Positions 1-6,634 of a DNA stretch of 64,000 nt are shown here, piece after piece. The position numbers were made by a program, and so were the translations under genes. Numbering within the stretch: position 1 is the stretch's first letter; each line of letters starts with the position of its first letter. The stretch is from an uncultured Trichococcus sp. (GTDB lineage Bacteria; Bacillota; Bacilli; Lactobacillales; Aerococcaceae), in the NCBI RefSeq assembly GCF_963663645.1, contig NZ_OY760499.1, forward strand, positions 186,001 through 250,000, in the 5' to 3' direction. The notes beneath the pieces are model-generated. The model saw only the letters and a list, made by a program, of their open reading frames with translations, did not search any database and was not told where the DNA came from.

Positions 1-123
1 GTCACCGCCACAGTCTCGGATACACAGAAAGAGACGATCGCGCGCGTCCAACTCAAATGGGTCGACGGCGAAGGCTGGCAAGTCATGCTTGTGGAAGAAC
101 TGGACGAGATACCGAACAACTGA
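1..123 (+). CDS. C-terminal 40 residues of an unidentified protein
   Basis: An open frame enters from the left edge and stops at TGA 121-123. The visible end reads VTATVSDTQKETIARV and continues through LKWVDGEGWQVMLVEEL to an acidic tail. It resembles the last beta strands of a small extracytoplasmic or lipoprotein-type domain, but 40 residues are not enough to name a family. A terminator follows 11 bases after the stop, so this is the last gene of its unit and is separate from the IclR gene downstream. Confidence 0.6.
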   Translation, partial: VTATVSDTQKETIARVQLKWVDGEGWQVMLVEELDEIPNN

Positions 124-133
124 TCAACACAGG

Positions 134-167
134 AAGGCGCTCTTTTGTTACAGGGCGTCTTTTTTTT
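134..167 (+). terminator. Rho-independent terminator of the left-edge gene
   Basis: Nine-base arms AAGGCGCTC (134-142) and GGGCGTCTT (153-161) pair with two G-U wobbles around a 10-base loop and run into a T8 tract. Confidence 0.8.
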
Positions 168-175
168 GCGTTGCT

Positions 176-186
176 TATTTGGAAAT
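176..186 (+). promoter_or_regulatory. candidate IclR half-site upstream of the regulator gene
   Basis: The 11-mer TATTTGGAAAT here is identical to the right half of the palindrome 5' of kdgK (1376-1386). The left half is not present, so this would be a half-site. Autoregulation by the IclR protein is inference. Confidence 0.35.
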
Positions 187-256
187 GCTTCTGTACGGAA
201 TGCTCGTTTTGGGGTAAACTATTTCTGAGTAGGAAACAGTTGAGGGGTGTCAGAAA

Positions 257-1030
257 ATGGTAGAAGAGAAAAAACCTTACGGAACGGTCCTGCTGAAAGC
301 CGCTAAAATCATCGATCATTTATCGAACAGCAGAGAAGCCCAGAGTCTGGCGGCCATCGCAGCGAACACGGGTCTGTCCAGCCCGACGGCACTGAAGATT
401 CTGGACACGCTGCTTTTGATCGGGTATGTCGAAAAGGACGAGCAGACGAAGCGCTTTACCTTGGGCAGCGCGCTGATCCGCTATGCGAACAATCGGCTGG
501 CGAATCTGGATATCATCAAAATCACCGATCCGTACCTGCGGAACCTGCAGGCCGGGCTGGATGAAACGGTCCATTTGGGCATTCTGGATAAGGATGAGGT
601 CCTCTACGTCAACAAGTTGGAGACCCAAAAAGCGATCGCCAACATCAATTCCCGGATCGGCAACACCAACCATCTCTACAGTTCCGCGATGGGCAAGGCG
701 ATGCTGGCCGCATTCAGCGATGAGGAGTTAGCGGCCTATCTGGATCGGGTCGAACTGGTTGCGGACACGCCGAACACGATAACCGATCGGGATGTTCTGA
801 AAGAGGAAGTCAGAAACGTTAAGATGACGGGTTTTGCGACCGATGACGAAGAGAACGACTTGGATGTCATCTGCATCGGGGCGGCACTCGTGGTCAACAA
901 CAAAATCTATGGCGCATTCAGCGTCAGCACGCCGAAGTACCGTTTCGAGCTCGAGAAGACGATCGCGAAGGTGCTGGAAACGAAAAAGAATCTGTTGGCC
1001 GAATTGAGCAGGACGAACACTTTTGGCTGA
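257..1030 (+). CDS. IclR-family transcriptional regulator (KdgR-like)
   Basis: The 257-residue product has IclR length and layout. An N-terminal winged helix-turn-helix (about residues 10-70, LSSPTALKILDTLLLIGYV) is followed by a linker helix and a C-terminal IclR effector domain (about 80-250) containing YSSAMGKAMLAAFS and the VICIGAALVVNNKIYGAFSVS core. The ATG at 257 follows GAGGGGTG at a usable distance. The next gene is a 2-keto-3-deoxygluconate kinase whose promoter carries a palindrome typical of IclR operators. A role as a local regulator of hexuronate/KDG catabolism responding to a sugar acid is therefore likely, but the ligand is inferred from context only. Confidence 0.85.
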   Translation: MVEEKKPYGTVLLKAAKIIDHLSNSREAQSLAAIAANTGLSSPTALKILDTLLLIGYVEKDEQTKRFTLGSALIRYANNRLANLDIIKITDPYLRNLQAGLDETVHLGILDKDEVLYVNKLETQKAIANINSRIGNTNHLYSSAMGKAMLAAFSDEELAAYLDRVELVADTPNTITDRDVLKEEVRNVKMTGFATDDEENDLDVICIGAALVVNNKIYGAFSVSTPKYRFELEKTIAKVLETKKNLLAELSRTNTFG

Positions 1031-1058
1031 CTTTGCGTTCGCGTTTGATAGCGGAATT

Positions 1059-1186
1059 CCCCGCCAAAATGGGGTTGGCGGGGAATCTCGTGCTGTTTGT
1101 GGACGTTTTTCCCCGCCAAGGTGGTTTCGGCGGGTTATTTGACTGTGAGTTGAACTGATTTACCCCGCCGAAATGCTTTTGGCGGG
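1059..1186 (+). repeat. three hairpin units at 52-bp spacing (CCCCGCC family)
   Basis: Hairpins start at 1059, 1111 and 1163, exactly 52 bases apart. Unit 1 pairs CCCCGCCAAA with TTGGCGGGG; units 2 and 3 are variants with CCCCGCCAAG/TTCGGCGGG and CCCCGCCGAAA/TTTTGGCGGG. The spacer after unit 1 ends in GTGGACGTTTTT. The same hairpin and spacer, and the trailing AGCATA.ATTCAATTCC, recur at 32656-32755. None has a convincing terminator T tract except perhaps unit 3. Confidence 0.85.
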
Positions 1187-1309
1187 TTATTTTTTAGCAT
1201 ACATTCAATTCCCGAGGTATCGAAGCCCCAAGTATTCGGGGAATTCCGAATGTCAGGTGACAATCAACTGGAGAAATGTCAATAAAATAGGAATTCGATC
1301 ATATAGGTG

Positions 1310-1338
1310 TTGAAATAACCAGAAGGAAACCGTATAAT
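1310..1338 (+). promoter_or_regulatory. sigma-A promoter of kdgK
   Basis: TTGAAA (1310-1315), 17-base spacer, then a consensus TATAAT (1333-1338). It lies about 155 bases before the kdgK start and just upstream of the palindromic operator. Confidence 0.8.
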
Positions 1339-1347
1339 GAAACCAAA

Positions 1348-1388
1348 GTATTTCCTAAAAGAAAACAAGATTTCCTATTTGGAAATAC
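1348..1388 (+). promoter_or_regulatory. palindromic operator region, probable IclR-protein binding site
   Basis: Two overlapping inverted repeats lie just after the -10 box. The outer pair is GTATTTCC (1348-1355) and GGAAATAC (1381-1388). The inner pseudo-palindrome is ATTTCC-N5-GGAAAT (1370-1386). The position at and after the expected transcription start fits repression of kdgK. Confidence 0.6.
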
Positions 1389-1493
1389 AAAGAGTTTCAT
1401 ACCATGCATTTCAGGTCGGTTGCATCCTATCATAAAGAAGAATGTAACCGCGTTCAGTGAAAAACAATCGAAAAATCGGGAGCGTGCGAAAAG

Positions 1494-2498
1494 ATGAGTA
1501 AAATTTTGACATTGGGCGAAATCATGTTGCGCCTATCAACAGATCCAGGAACATTGATGACCTATTCCACAAATTTCACCGGCCATTACGGCGGCGGGGA
1601 AGCGAACGTCGGCATCAGTCTGGCGAATTTTGGCCATGAAGTGGCTTTCGCAAGCAAAGTGCCGGCCAATCCGTTGGGGGTTGCGGTCCGGAAACATCTG
1701 AAAAGCTACGGAATTTGCACAGCTCTGCTGAGAAAAGGCGGGGAGCGCCTCGGTACCTACTATTTGGAAAGCGGCGTTGGGGAACGCGCGGCTTCCGTTG
1801 TCTATGACCGTGCCCACTCAAGTTTCTCAAGCATGGAAGCCTTGGAATGGGATTTCGACGAGTTGTTCGAGGATGTGAACCTGTTCCATATTTCCGGCGT
1901 CACTGCCGCGCTCACCAAGGACTGGGCCGCACGGTCGGTCGAGTTGGTGCGGGAAGCGAAAAGACGCGGAATCAAAGTCAGTTTCGACATCAACTACCGC
2001 GCCAAACTTTGGACGCAGGCCGAATGCGGGGCTTTCCTGCAGCAAGTCTTGCCGTTGACCGACTATCTTTCTGCGGGTAAATTGGATGCCTTGTATCTGA
2101 TGGGCATTCCGGAAAATACGAGCGAGCAGGAAGATGTGACTTATTACTACGAGAAGATGGCGGAAAAATATCCGAATATCGAAGTCTTCTATTCCACCAT
2201 CCGTCAGGTGCATTCCGCCAGCCACAATGTGCTCCAAGGGACGATGTGGCGCAACGGGGAAACGACCTTCTCGAACGTGCATACGATCACACCGATCGTT
2301 GACCGGGTCGGCGGCGGCGATGCTTATGCCGCAGGGATCCTGCATGGCATCCTTTCCGGATATACTGCAGAGCATACGGTCGATTTCGCGATTGCCGCAT
2401 CCAGCATGAAACACACAATCCACGGCGACTGCAACCAGTTTTCCGCCGAAGAAGTGGAAGACTTCAAGAATTCCGAGTCCGGTGCAATCAAACGATAA
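1494..2498 (+). CDS. kdgK: 2-keto-3-deoxygluconate kinase, PfkB family
   Basis: This cytoplasmic sugar kinase would phosphorylate 2-keto-3-deoxygluconate to KDPG with ATP, feeding the lower Entner-Doudoroff branch. The 334-residue protein has the ribokinase fold signature: MSKILTLGEIMLRLS at the start, the substrate-binding GGGEANVGISLANFG near residue 33, and the C-terminal DRVGGGDAYAAGIL with the catalytic Asp near residue 275. The ATG at 1494 follows GGGAG. The gene is monocistronic, with its own promoter, operator and terminator. No KDPG aldolase lies beside it in this window, so substrate assignment relies on the family and the IclR neighbour; another PfkB sugar kinase remains possible. 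Confidence 0.8.
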   Translation: MSKILTLGEIMLRLSTDPGTLMTYSTNFTGHYGGGEANVGISLANFGHEVAFASKVPANPLGVAVRKHLKSYGICTALLRKGGERLGTYYLESGVGERAASVVYDRAHSSFSSMEALEWDFDELFEDVNLFHISGVTAALTKDWAARSVELVREAKRRGIKVSFDINYRAKLWTQAECGAFLQQVLPLTDYLSAGKLDALYLMGIPENTSEQEDVTYYYEKMAEKYPNIEVFYSTIRQVHSASHNVLQGTMWRNGETTFSNVHTITPIVDRVGGGDAYAAGILHGILSGYTAEHTVDFAIAASSMKHTIHGDCNQFSAEEVEDFKNSESGAIKR

Positions 2499-2512
2499 GA
2501 AACTGTATATCA

Positions 2513-2557
2513 AAAAGGCAAGCTTTCGGGTCAAAAAACCGAATGCTTGCCTTTTTT
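2513..2557 (+). terminator. terminator of kdgK
   Basis: GGCAAGC (2517-2523) pairs with GCTTGCC (2545-2551), extended by CGG/CCG inside, followed by T6. Confidence 0.85.
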
Positions 2558-2581
2558 GTCGGCTGCGCCGTAATGATTTCA

Positions 2582-2806
2582 TCAGATGAATTCGCTGTCG
2601 TATTGCTTCTCCATCTGCTTCATTTCGTGGTAACTCACTTGGTCGAGCGTCATGGATGCCAACAGCAGATTAAAGTCATCGCGGGCTTCCGGATCGGCGG
2701 CGTCCCAGATGAGCGTGTGCGCTGCCTCATCCTCGCCGAGGTCCTCGGAAAAATCGACCATGTTGTCGCGCCATTTGATGTATGCTTCGTATTGTCCAGG
2801 TTTCAT
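2582..2806 (-). CDS. small acidic hypothetical protein (74 aa)
   Basis: The 74-residue product begins MKPGQYEAYIKWRDNMVDF and is acidic, helical and soluble by appearance, with no membrane segment or cysteine motif. A strong GGAGG lies 7 bases before the ATG, supporting translation. It starts 19 bases after the stop of the GNAT gene on the same strand, so it is probably the last cistron of a three-gene unit with the GNAT and membrane protein genes. I do not recognise the family and give no function. Confidence 0.65.
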   Translation of the reverse strand: MKPGQYEAYIKWRDNMVDFSEDLGEDEAAHTLIWDAADPEARDDFNLLLASMTLDQVSYHEMKQMEKQYDSEFI

Positions 2807-2825
2807 GTTGTGTCCTCCATTATTT

Positions 2826-3269
2826 TCATTTCACGATATAAATCATTTCGATTTCGCGTTTATCGAGATCGGTGCCGCGCTTCATGAAGCCGGCGTTTTC
2901 AAGTGTCTCGCGACCCCATTGGTTGCCGATTTGGATGGATGCTTGCAGCAGCGAGCTTTCGAATTGCGTTTCGATCCATTTCGCAATCTCGCGGATGCTT
3001 TCGGAACCGAAACTTTTGGATTGGAAAGGCTGGCCGATCATGATCTGTTCCAGCGTCATGATCGCAGCTTTTTGCTCTTTTTTGACGAACGCCAAGCCGA
3101 CCAGTTCTTCCTCCGCATAAAGGGCCACCGGGAATAATTGTTGCGGTTGGACATAGGCGAGCGCAATCATTTCCGAGTTCGGGCGGACGTATTTGCGTTG
3201 CCAATCATCGACGCTCAGCGCAAGTGCGGCCTCGATATTATCTTTTGAAAGGTTACCTATAGTAATCAT
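2826..3269 (-). CDS. GNAT-family N-acetyltransferase
   Basis: The 147-residue protein begins MITIGNLSKDNIEAALALSV and includes YVRPNSEMIALAYVQ and LYAEEELVGLAFVKKEQKAAI, the pattern of GNAT beta2-beta4. The region QSKSFGSESIREIAKWI takes the place of the acetyl-CoA binding loop and helix. Spermidine/diamine-type acetyltransferases of Firmicutes share this N-terminus, so a polyamine or small amine acceptor is possible. Its ATG overlaps the TGA of the upstream membrane protein gene by four bases (ATGA), which suggests translational coupling. Substrate unknown. Confidence 0.75.
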   Translation of the reverse strand: MITIGNLSKDNIEAALALSVDDWQRKYVRPNSEMIALAYVQPQQLFPVALYAEEELVGLAFVKKEQKAAIMTLEQIMIGQPFQSKSFGSESIREIAKWIETQFESSLLQASIQIGNQWGRETLENAGFMKRGTDLDKREIEMIYIVK

Positions 3270-3820
3270 GTTTTACCCCTTGTCAATTGTATTATTTTTG
3301 GGTTCCGTTGCGTGTTCTGTCCAATGAAGCTGTCGGCGAAAAACTCATAAAATTCCCAAAGCACCCCGATTGTAGTTGCCAGGCAGAAAGAAAAAAGCGA
3401 AGACAAAACCGGTGTCAGGTTCAATCTTTGGACGCCTCCCTCCTGCAGATTGGCGATGACGGAAAATCCGAGCACCCCAAACAGAGCAGAACTCAAGGCA
3501 TGCTGGATAGTATCCCATTCGGCAACCGTGTCATAGAACCCGCCAAGACTGCCCAACAAGAGAGCCAAATAGAGAAACACAGCATAGATGAAGGTGATTC
3601 TTTGAGGCAAGAGGATACGCGTATGTTTCCGCAAAAGCGAAGGGAAGAGCAGAGCAACCAACCCGAAACCGACTTGAACAAGCCGCAGGAAATGCTCGGC
3701 TTGCCTCTCGGTGCCACGCGTTTGGATGAACCGAACAAATTCATATCCGGTAATCAGGATGAAGCTTGCAAAGACGAACAGGACAATCATATAACTGAAT
3801 TTTTTCAGTGTTTCACGCAT
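3266..3820 (-). CDS. DUF2238/YjdF-like integral membrane protein
   Basis: The 184-residue product has about five hydrophobic segments: MIVLFVFASFILITGY near residue 11, LVQVGFGLVALLFPSLL, ITFIYAVFLYLALLLGSLGG, the ALSSALFGVLGFSVIA segment and LSSLFSFCLATTIGVLW. Conserved acidic/aromatic pairs EWDTIQHALS and WEFYEFFAD match the DUF2238 pattern as I know it. Function of the family is not established. It is the first gene of the unit, overlapping the GNAT gene by four bases. Confidence 0.7.
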   Translation of the reverse strand: MRETLKKFSYMIVLFVFASFILITGYEFVRFIQTRGTERQAEHFLRLVQVGFGLVALLFPSLLRKHTRILLPQRITFIYAVFLYLALLLGSLGGFYDTVAEWDTIQHALSSALFGVLGFSVIANLQEGGVQRLNLTPVLSSLFSFCLATTIGVLWEFYEFFADSFIGQNTQRNPKIIQLTRGKT

Positions 3821-3921
3821 GGTTTTTCAGCCTTCTTTCGGTTACTCAACGCATATGTCAGCTCCCCTCATTTTAGTCGACTTCACCGGGAAGTGCAACT
3901 TGCCGAGCCTATTTATGCCGG

Positions 3922-3951
3922 AAAAAAGGATGCCGTCAAGGCATCCTTTTT
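3922..3951. terminator. bidirectional terminator between tyrA and the DUF2238 gene
   Basis: AAAAAGGATGCC and GGCATCCTTTTT flank a four-base loop. A and T tracts on both sides let it work in either direction; it serves tyrA (minus) most directly, 25 bases after its stop. Confidence 0.85.
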
Positions 3952-3976
3952 CCGCAATTTATTAAAAAAACCGTGC

Positions 3977-4837
3977 TTATCTATCAAACTTTTCCCGCCG
4001 CTTGGTGGACTTGATGAAAAGCTGCTTCAGGGCAACGCTGTCGTCGTTCTTGATGGCCGCCTTGATCAGGTCGAGCTGATCCTCGAAGGTCTGGATGCTC
4101 TTCAGCAAATACTCCTTGTTCTCTAGGAAAAGTTCGCTCCACAGCTCCTCGTTGATTTTGGCGATCCGGGTCAACTCGCGGTAACTGTCGCCGGTGAATT
4201 TCTCCGTTTCGCGGCCTTCGACATCGCTGTTCACCAACGCTACCGCGATCGCGTGCGGCAACTGGCTGGTGAACGCAATCATTTCGTCATGGTAATCGGC
4301 GGAGATGCGCGTAATCCGGCCGAAGCCCATCTCCATGATCAAAGCTTCCATGAAAGCAAGATTCTCCTCCTTGTTGGACGGGAGCGGCGTCAGGATGTAA
4401 TTCGCACCTTTGTACACGGAACTGCTGGCGAAATCGATGCCTTTTTTCTCGCGTCCGGCCATCGGATGACCGAAGACAAAGTCAATCGAGTCAGGCAAAA
4501 CCGACAGGATATCCTCGATGAAGAACTTTTTTACGCCCGTCGCATCCGTCAGAATCGAACCCGGCTTGAAATGATCCTTGTGGGTGACAATGAAATCATG
4601 CACCAAACGGGGATAAAGCGAAAAAATCACCAAATCGGATTGCGGCAGGATGTCTTTCCCATCCTGATAGCCTTCTTTGATGAGTCGCTGCGCTTTGGCT
4701 TTGTCCAGCGTCATCTGATCGATGTCGATGCCGTAAAGATTGCGGTATCCGGCATCGTGAAGGGCCATCGCGAAAGAGCCGCCGATTACGCCCAGGCCCA
4801 CGATCGTGATGTTCATCTCCTTATTGAGGGTTGTCAT
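3977..4837 (-). CDS. tyrA: prephenate dehydrogenase
   Basis: The enzyme oxidatively decarboxylates prephenate to 4-hydroxyphenylpyruvate for tyrosine synthesis. The chosen ATG (4837) has AAGGAAG nine bases upstream and gives 286 residues; a longer frame starts 54 bases earlier but lacks a ribosome site. The N-terminal NAD(P) fold is clear (TIVGLGVIGGSFAMAL), and FGHPMAGREKKG carries the catalytic His. The helical domain with LPHAIAVALVN follows. There is no C-terminal ACT domain, unlike the ~360-residue regulated forms, so feedback control may rest on DAHP synthase or attenuation. The start lies inside the end of aroK (17-base overlap), so the two are probably co-translated. Confidence 0.92.
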   Translation of the reverse strand: MTTLNKEMNITIVGLGVIGGSFAMALHDAGYRNLYGIDIDQMTLDKAKAQRLIKEGYQDGKDILPQSDLVIFSLYPRLVHDFIVTHKDHFKPGSILTDATGVKKFFIEDILSVLPDSIDFVFGHPMAGREKKGIDFASSSVYKGANYILTPLPSNKEENLAFMEALIMEMGFGRITRISADYHDEMIAFTSQLPHAIAVALVNSDVEGRETEKFTGDSYRELTRIAKINEELWSELFLENKEYLLKSIQTFEDQLDLIKAAIKNDDSVALKQLFIKSTKRREKFDR

Positions 4838-5360
4838 GGTCGTCGTCTTCCTTTCCTGCGCCAATGTGGTGCGCGATGATTTCAGCGGCAAGCTCTTCCA
4901 ATGGCTTATCGTTCTTGACGACGAAATCCGCAGCGTCTTGATAGAGGGTTTCGCGTTCGGCCTTCAGCGCATAGATCCGATCCAAACCGTCCTTCAAGAG
5001 CGGACGATGGGAAACTTCGATGTCATGCGTGATGTCTTCGACGGCGCGGTCGATGTAGTAGACTGTGCCGCTCTGTTTCAAGGCCACGATATTTTCGTTC
5101 CGTTTAACGACACCGCCGCCCGTGCTCACGACCGTATCCTCGAAATCGGCAATTTCCTTATAGGCATCCGATTCGATGCTGCGGAAATAGTCCTCTCCGA
5201 TTTGGAAGAGGTCGGTGATGCTTTTGCCGGTCTTCTCTTCAATGAAGGCATCCGAATCGATGAAACGGTAACCGATGATATTGCTCAATAATTTGCCTAA
5301 AGTCGTCTTGCCTGCGCCAGGCAGTCCAATCAGGATGATATTTTTTCCCAAATCCTTCAC
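4821..5360 (-). CDS. aroK: shikimate kinase
   Basis: Phosphorylates shikimate at the 3-hydroxyl. The 179-residue protein has the Walker A loop LIGLPGAGKTTLGKLL near residue 12, shikimate-binding DSDAFIEEKTGKSI with the family Asp near residue 36, VVSTGGGVVKR near residue 78 and the lid SHRPLL. The acidic tail GKEDDDHDNPQ is unusual and is the part encoded in the overlap with tyrA. It begins nine bases after aroE and is the middle gene of aroE-aroK-tyrA on the minus strand. Confidence 0.92.
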   Translation of the reverse strand: MKDLGKNIILIGLPGAGKTTLGKLLSNIIGYRFIDSDAFIEEKTGKSITDLFQIGEDYFRSIESDAYKEIADFEDTVVSTGGGVVKRNENIVALKQSGTVYYIDRAVEDITHDIEVSHRPLLKDGLDRIYALKAERETLYQDAADFVVKNDKPLEELAAEIIAHHIGAGKEDDDHDNPQ

Positions 5361-5369
5361 CTATTCCCG

Positions 5370-6179
5370 TTATGATGTTATTTTGTCATAGATTTTTTGG
5401 TTCAATGTAAGCTCGAAAGGCCGTTCCAGCCAGATTTCCTGGGATTTGATCCCTTGGTGCACCAACATTTCCAATCCGTTGCAGGTCTTCAGGCCGGCAG
5501 TCTTGGCCAAACGCAGGAATTCCGTTTCCTGCGGGTTGTAGATCAGGTCCACCGCTGCACCAAAGTGACGGATCACTTCAGCTGGCACCGCACTGCGGCC
5601 GATGTCGTCGGGGAACATGCCGAGCGGCGTCGTGTTGATGACCAAGTCGCCTGAGATGTCCGCTATCTCATCATAGCCCATCAAAGATATGCGCGGATCG
5701 TCCGGAATATCAGTAAGGGAGCCTTTCTTGCGTGAAACAATGATAATGTTGTTGATGCCATTATCAAGCAAATATAAGACAACTGCTTTTGCGGAACCGC
5801 CGAAACCCAAGACCATTGCCGTCCGGTTTTCTACCGCGATGCCGTGCGAGGCCAACATGGTTCCGAATCCGTAATAATCGGTATTGGCGCCGTAGAGCTT
5901 GCCGTCTTTTACCTTGATCGTATTGACTGCACCGATGCGCGTGGCTTCCGGTGTGATTTCATCCAAGTAAGGCATCACCGTCTGTTTGTAGGGAATCGTA
6001 ACGTTGACGCCGACGAACTGCAGCACGCGAATCCCTTCAATTGCTGCTTCCAGTTCATGAGGGGACAGTTCAATATGTTTATAACCGGCATTCATCCCGA
6101 TCAGATCGAAAAAAGTCGAATGGATTCTTTCTGAATAACTGTGGCTCAGATGTTCGCCGAATAATCCGAAAAATTGCAT
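5370..6179 (-). CDS. aroE: shikimate dehydrogenase (NADP)
   Basis: Reduces 3-dehydroshikimate to shikimate. The 269-residue length is standard. Shikimate-binding residues are in SHSYSERIHSTFF near residue 12 and GVNVTIPYKQTV with the catalytic Lys near residue 64. NTDYYGF provides the conserved Asn-Thr-Asp near residue 100, and the NADP loop is VLGFGGSAKAV near residue 124. AAGGAG lies eight bases before the ATG. It is the first gene of the minus-strand operon and diverges from the aroF leader. Confidence 0.93.
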   Translation of the reverse strand: MQFFGLFGEHLSHSYSERIHSTFFDLIGMNAGYKHIELSPHELEAAIEGIRVLQFVGVNVTIPYKQTVMPYLDEITPEATRIGAVNTIKVKDGKLYGANTDYYGFGTMLASHGIAVENRTAMVLGFGGSAKAVVLYLLDNGINNIIIVSRKKGSLTDIPDDPRISLMGYDEIADISGDLVINTTPLGMFPDDIGRSAVPAEVIRHFGAAVDLIYNPQETEFLRLAKTAGLKTCNGLEMLVHQGIKSQEIWLERPFELTLNQKIYDKITS

Positions 6180-6201
6180 CAGGTCTCACTCCTTTTAGGA
6201 A

Positions 6202-6230
6202 AGTGTAGATTATCGCCATCTAAATTTCAA
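6202..6230 (-). promoter_or_regulatory. promoter of aroE-aroK-tyrA
   Basis: On the minus strand TTGAAA (6230-6225), 17-base spacer, TACACT (6207-6202), a four-of-six -10 box, with the start codon 22 bases further on. Confidence 0.5.
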
Positions 6231-6266
6231 TACCCAGATTAAATTAAAAAAAAATTAAAAAAACTA

Positions 6267-6294
6267 TTGCAATGATTAGAGCGTTTGTTATAAT
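6267..6294 (+). promoter_or_regulatory. promoter of the aromatic leader and aroF operon
   Basis: TTGCAA (6267-6272), 16-base spacer, consensus TATAAT (6289-6294). The predicted transcript starts near 6301, giving a leader of about 335 bases before aroF. Confidence 0.75.
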
Positions 6295-6362
6295 AATTGA
6301 AATCAGACGTTTTCATTATGAATTCAGCTGGTTAAATGATACACAAGAGAAGAGGTCTTCCG

Positions 6363-6512
6363 ATGGGTTCCACGCACGCTATCAATCTTTTACAAACAAA
6401 CTTTTACTTTACATACTTTACATTCTGGGGCTTCTATTTTAGCGCTGGATATTTTGTTTGGAAAAAATTGCATAGAGTGAATATGAGAAACATCAGAGGA
6501 TGCGAGAAATAG
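6363..6512 (+). CDS. aromatic-rich leader peptide (49 aa), putative attenuator sensor
   Basis: A 49-codon ORF begins ATGGGTTCC, seven bases after AAGAGG. Residues 14-33 contain seven Phe, four Tyr and two Trp, 13 aromatic residues of 20 (FYFTYFTFW, then GFYF and YFVW). A basic tail KKLHRVNMRNIRGCEK follows. It sits between a sigma-A promoter and a strong terminator directly before the first gene of the common aromatic pathway. By analogy with the classical trp and phe leader peptides, slow decoding of Phe/Tyr/Trp codons would stall the ribosome and block the terminator. Alternatively it is a tiny membrane protein; codon bias and position argue for the sensor. I know of no description of it. 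Confidence 0.7.
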   Translation: MGSTHAINLLQTNFYFTYFTFWGFYFSAGYFVWKKLHRVNMRNIRGCEK

Positions 6513-6563
6513 TTTGCAGGGCGGATCGTCAGGCAACAGCATTTTTGGATAACGAAGCTTAAC

Positions 6564-6600
6564 GCGGTGCTCATATCATATGGGCACCGCTTTTTATTTT
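6564..6600 (+). terminator. attenuator terminator before aroF
   Basis: A 12-pair stem joins GCGGTGCTCATA and TATGGGCACCGC, including one U-G pair, around a three-base loop. It is followed by TTTTTATTTTTTT and lies 35 bases before the aroF start. ATATGAG at 6481-6487, inside the leader ORF, is complementary to CTCATAT (6570-6576) of the 5' arm and could form part of an antiterminator. Confidence 0.8.
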
Positions 6601-6634
6601 TTTAAAAGCAAAAACATACTAGGAGGAACAAGAC

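Noticed and set aside
6300-6634. T-box riboswitch before aroF
   Set aside because: No antiterminator sequence of the GGGTGGNACCGCG type is present. The aromatic-rich ORF plus terminator explains the leader better.
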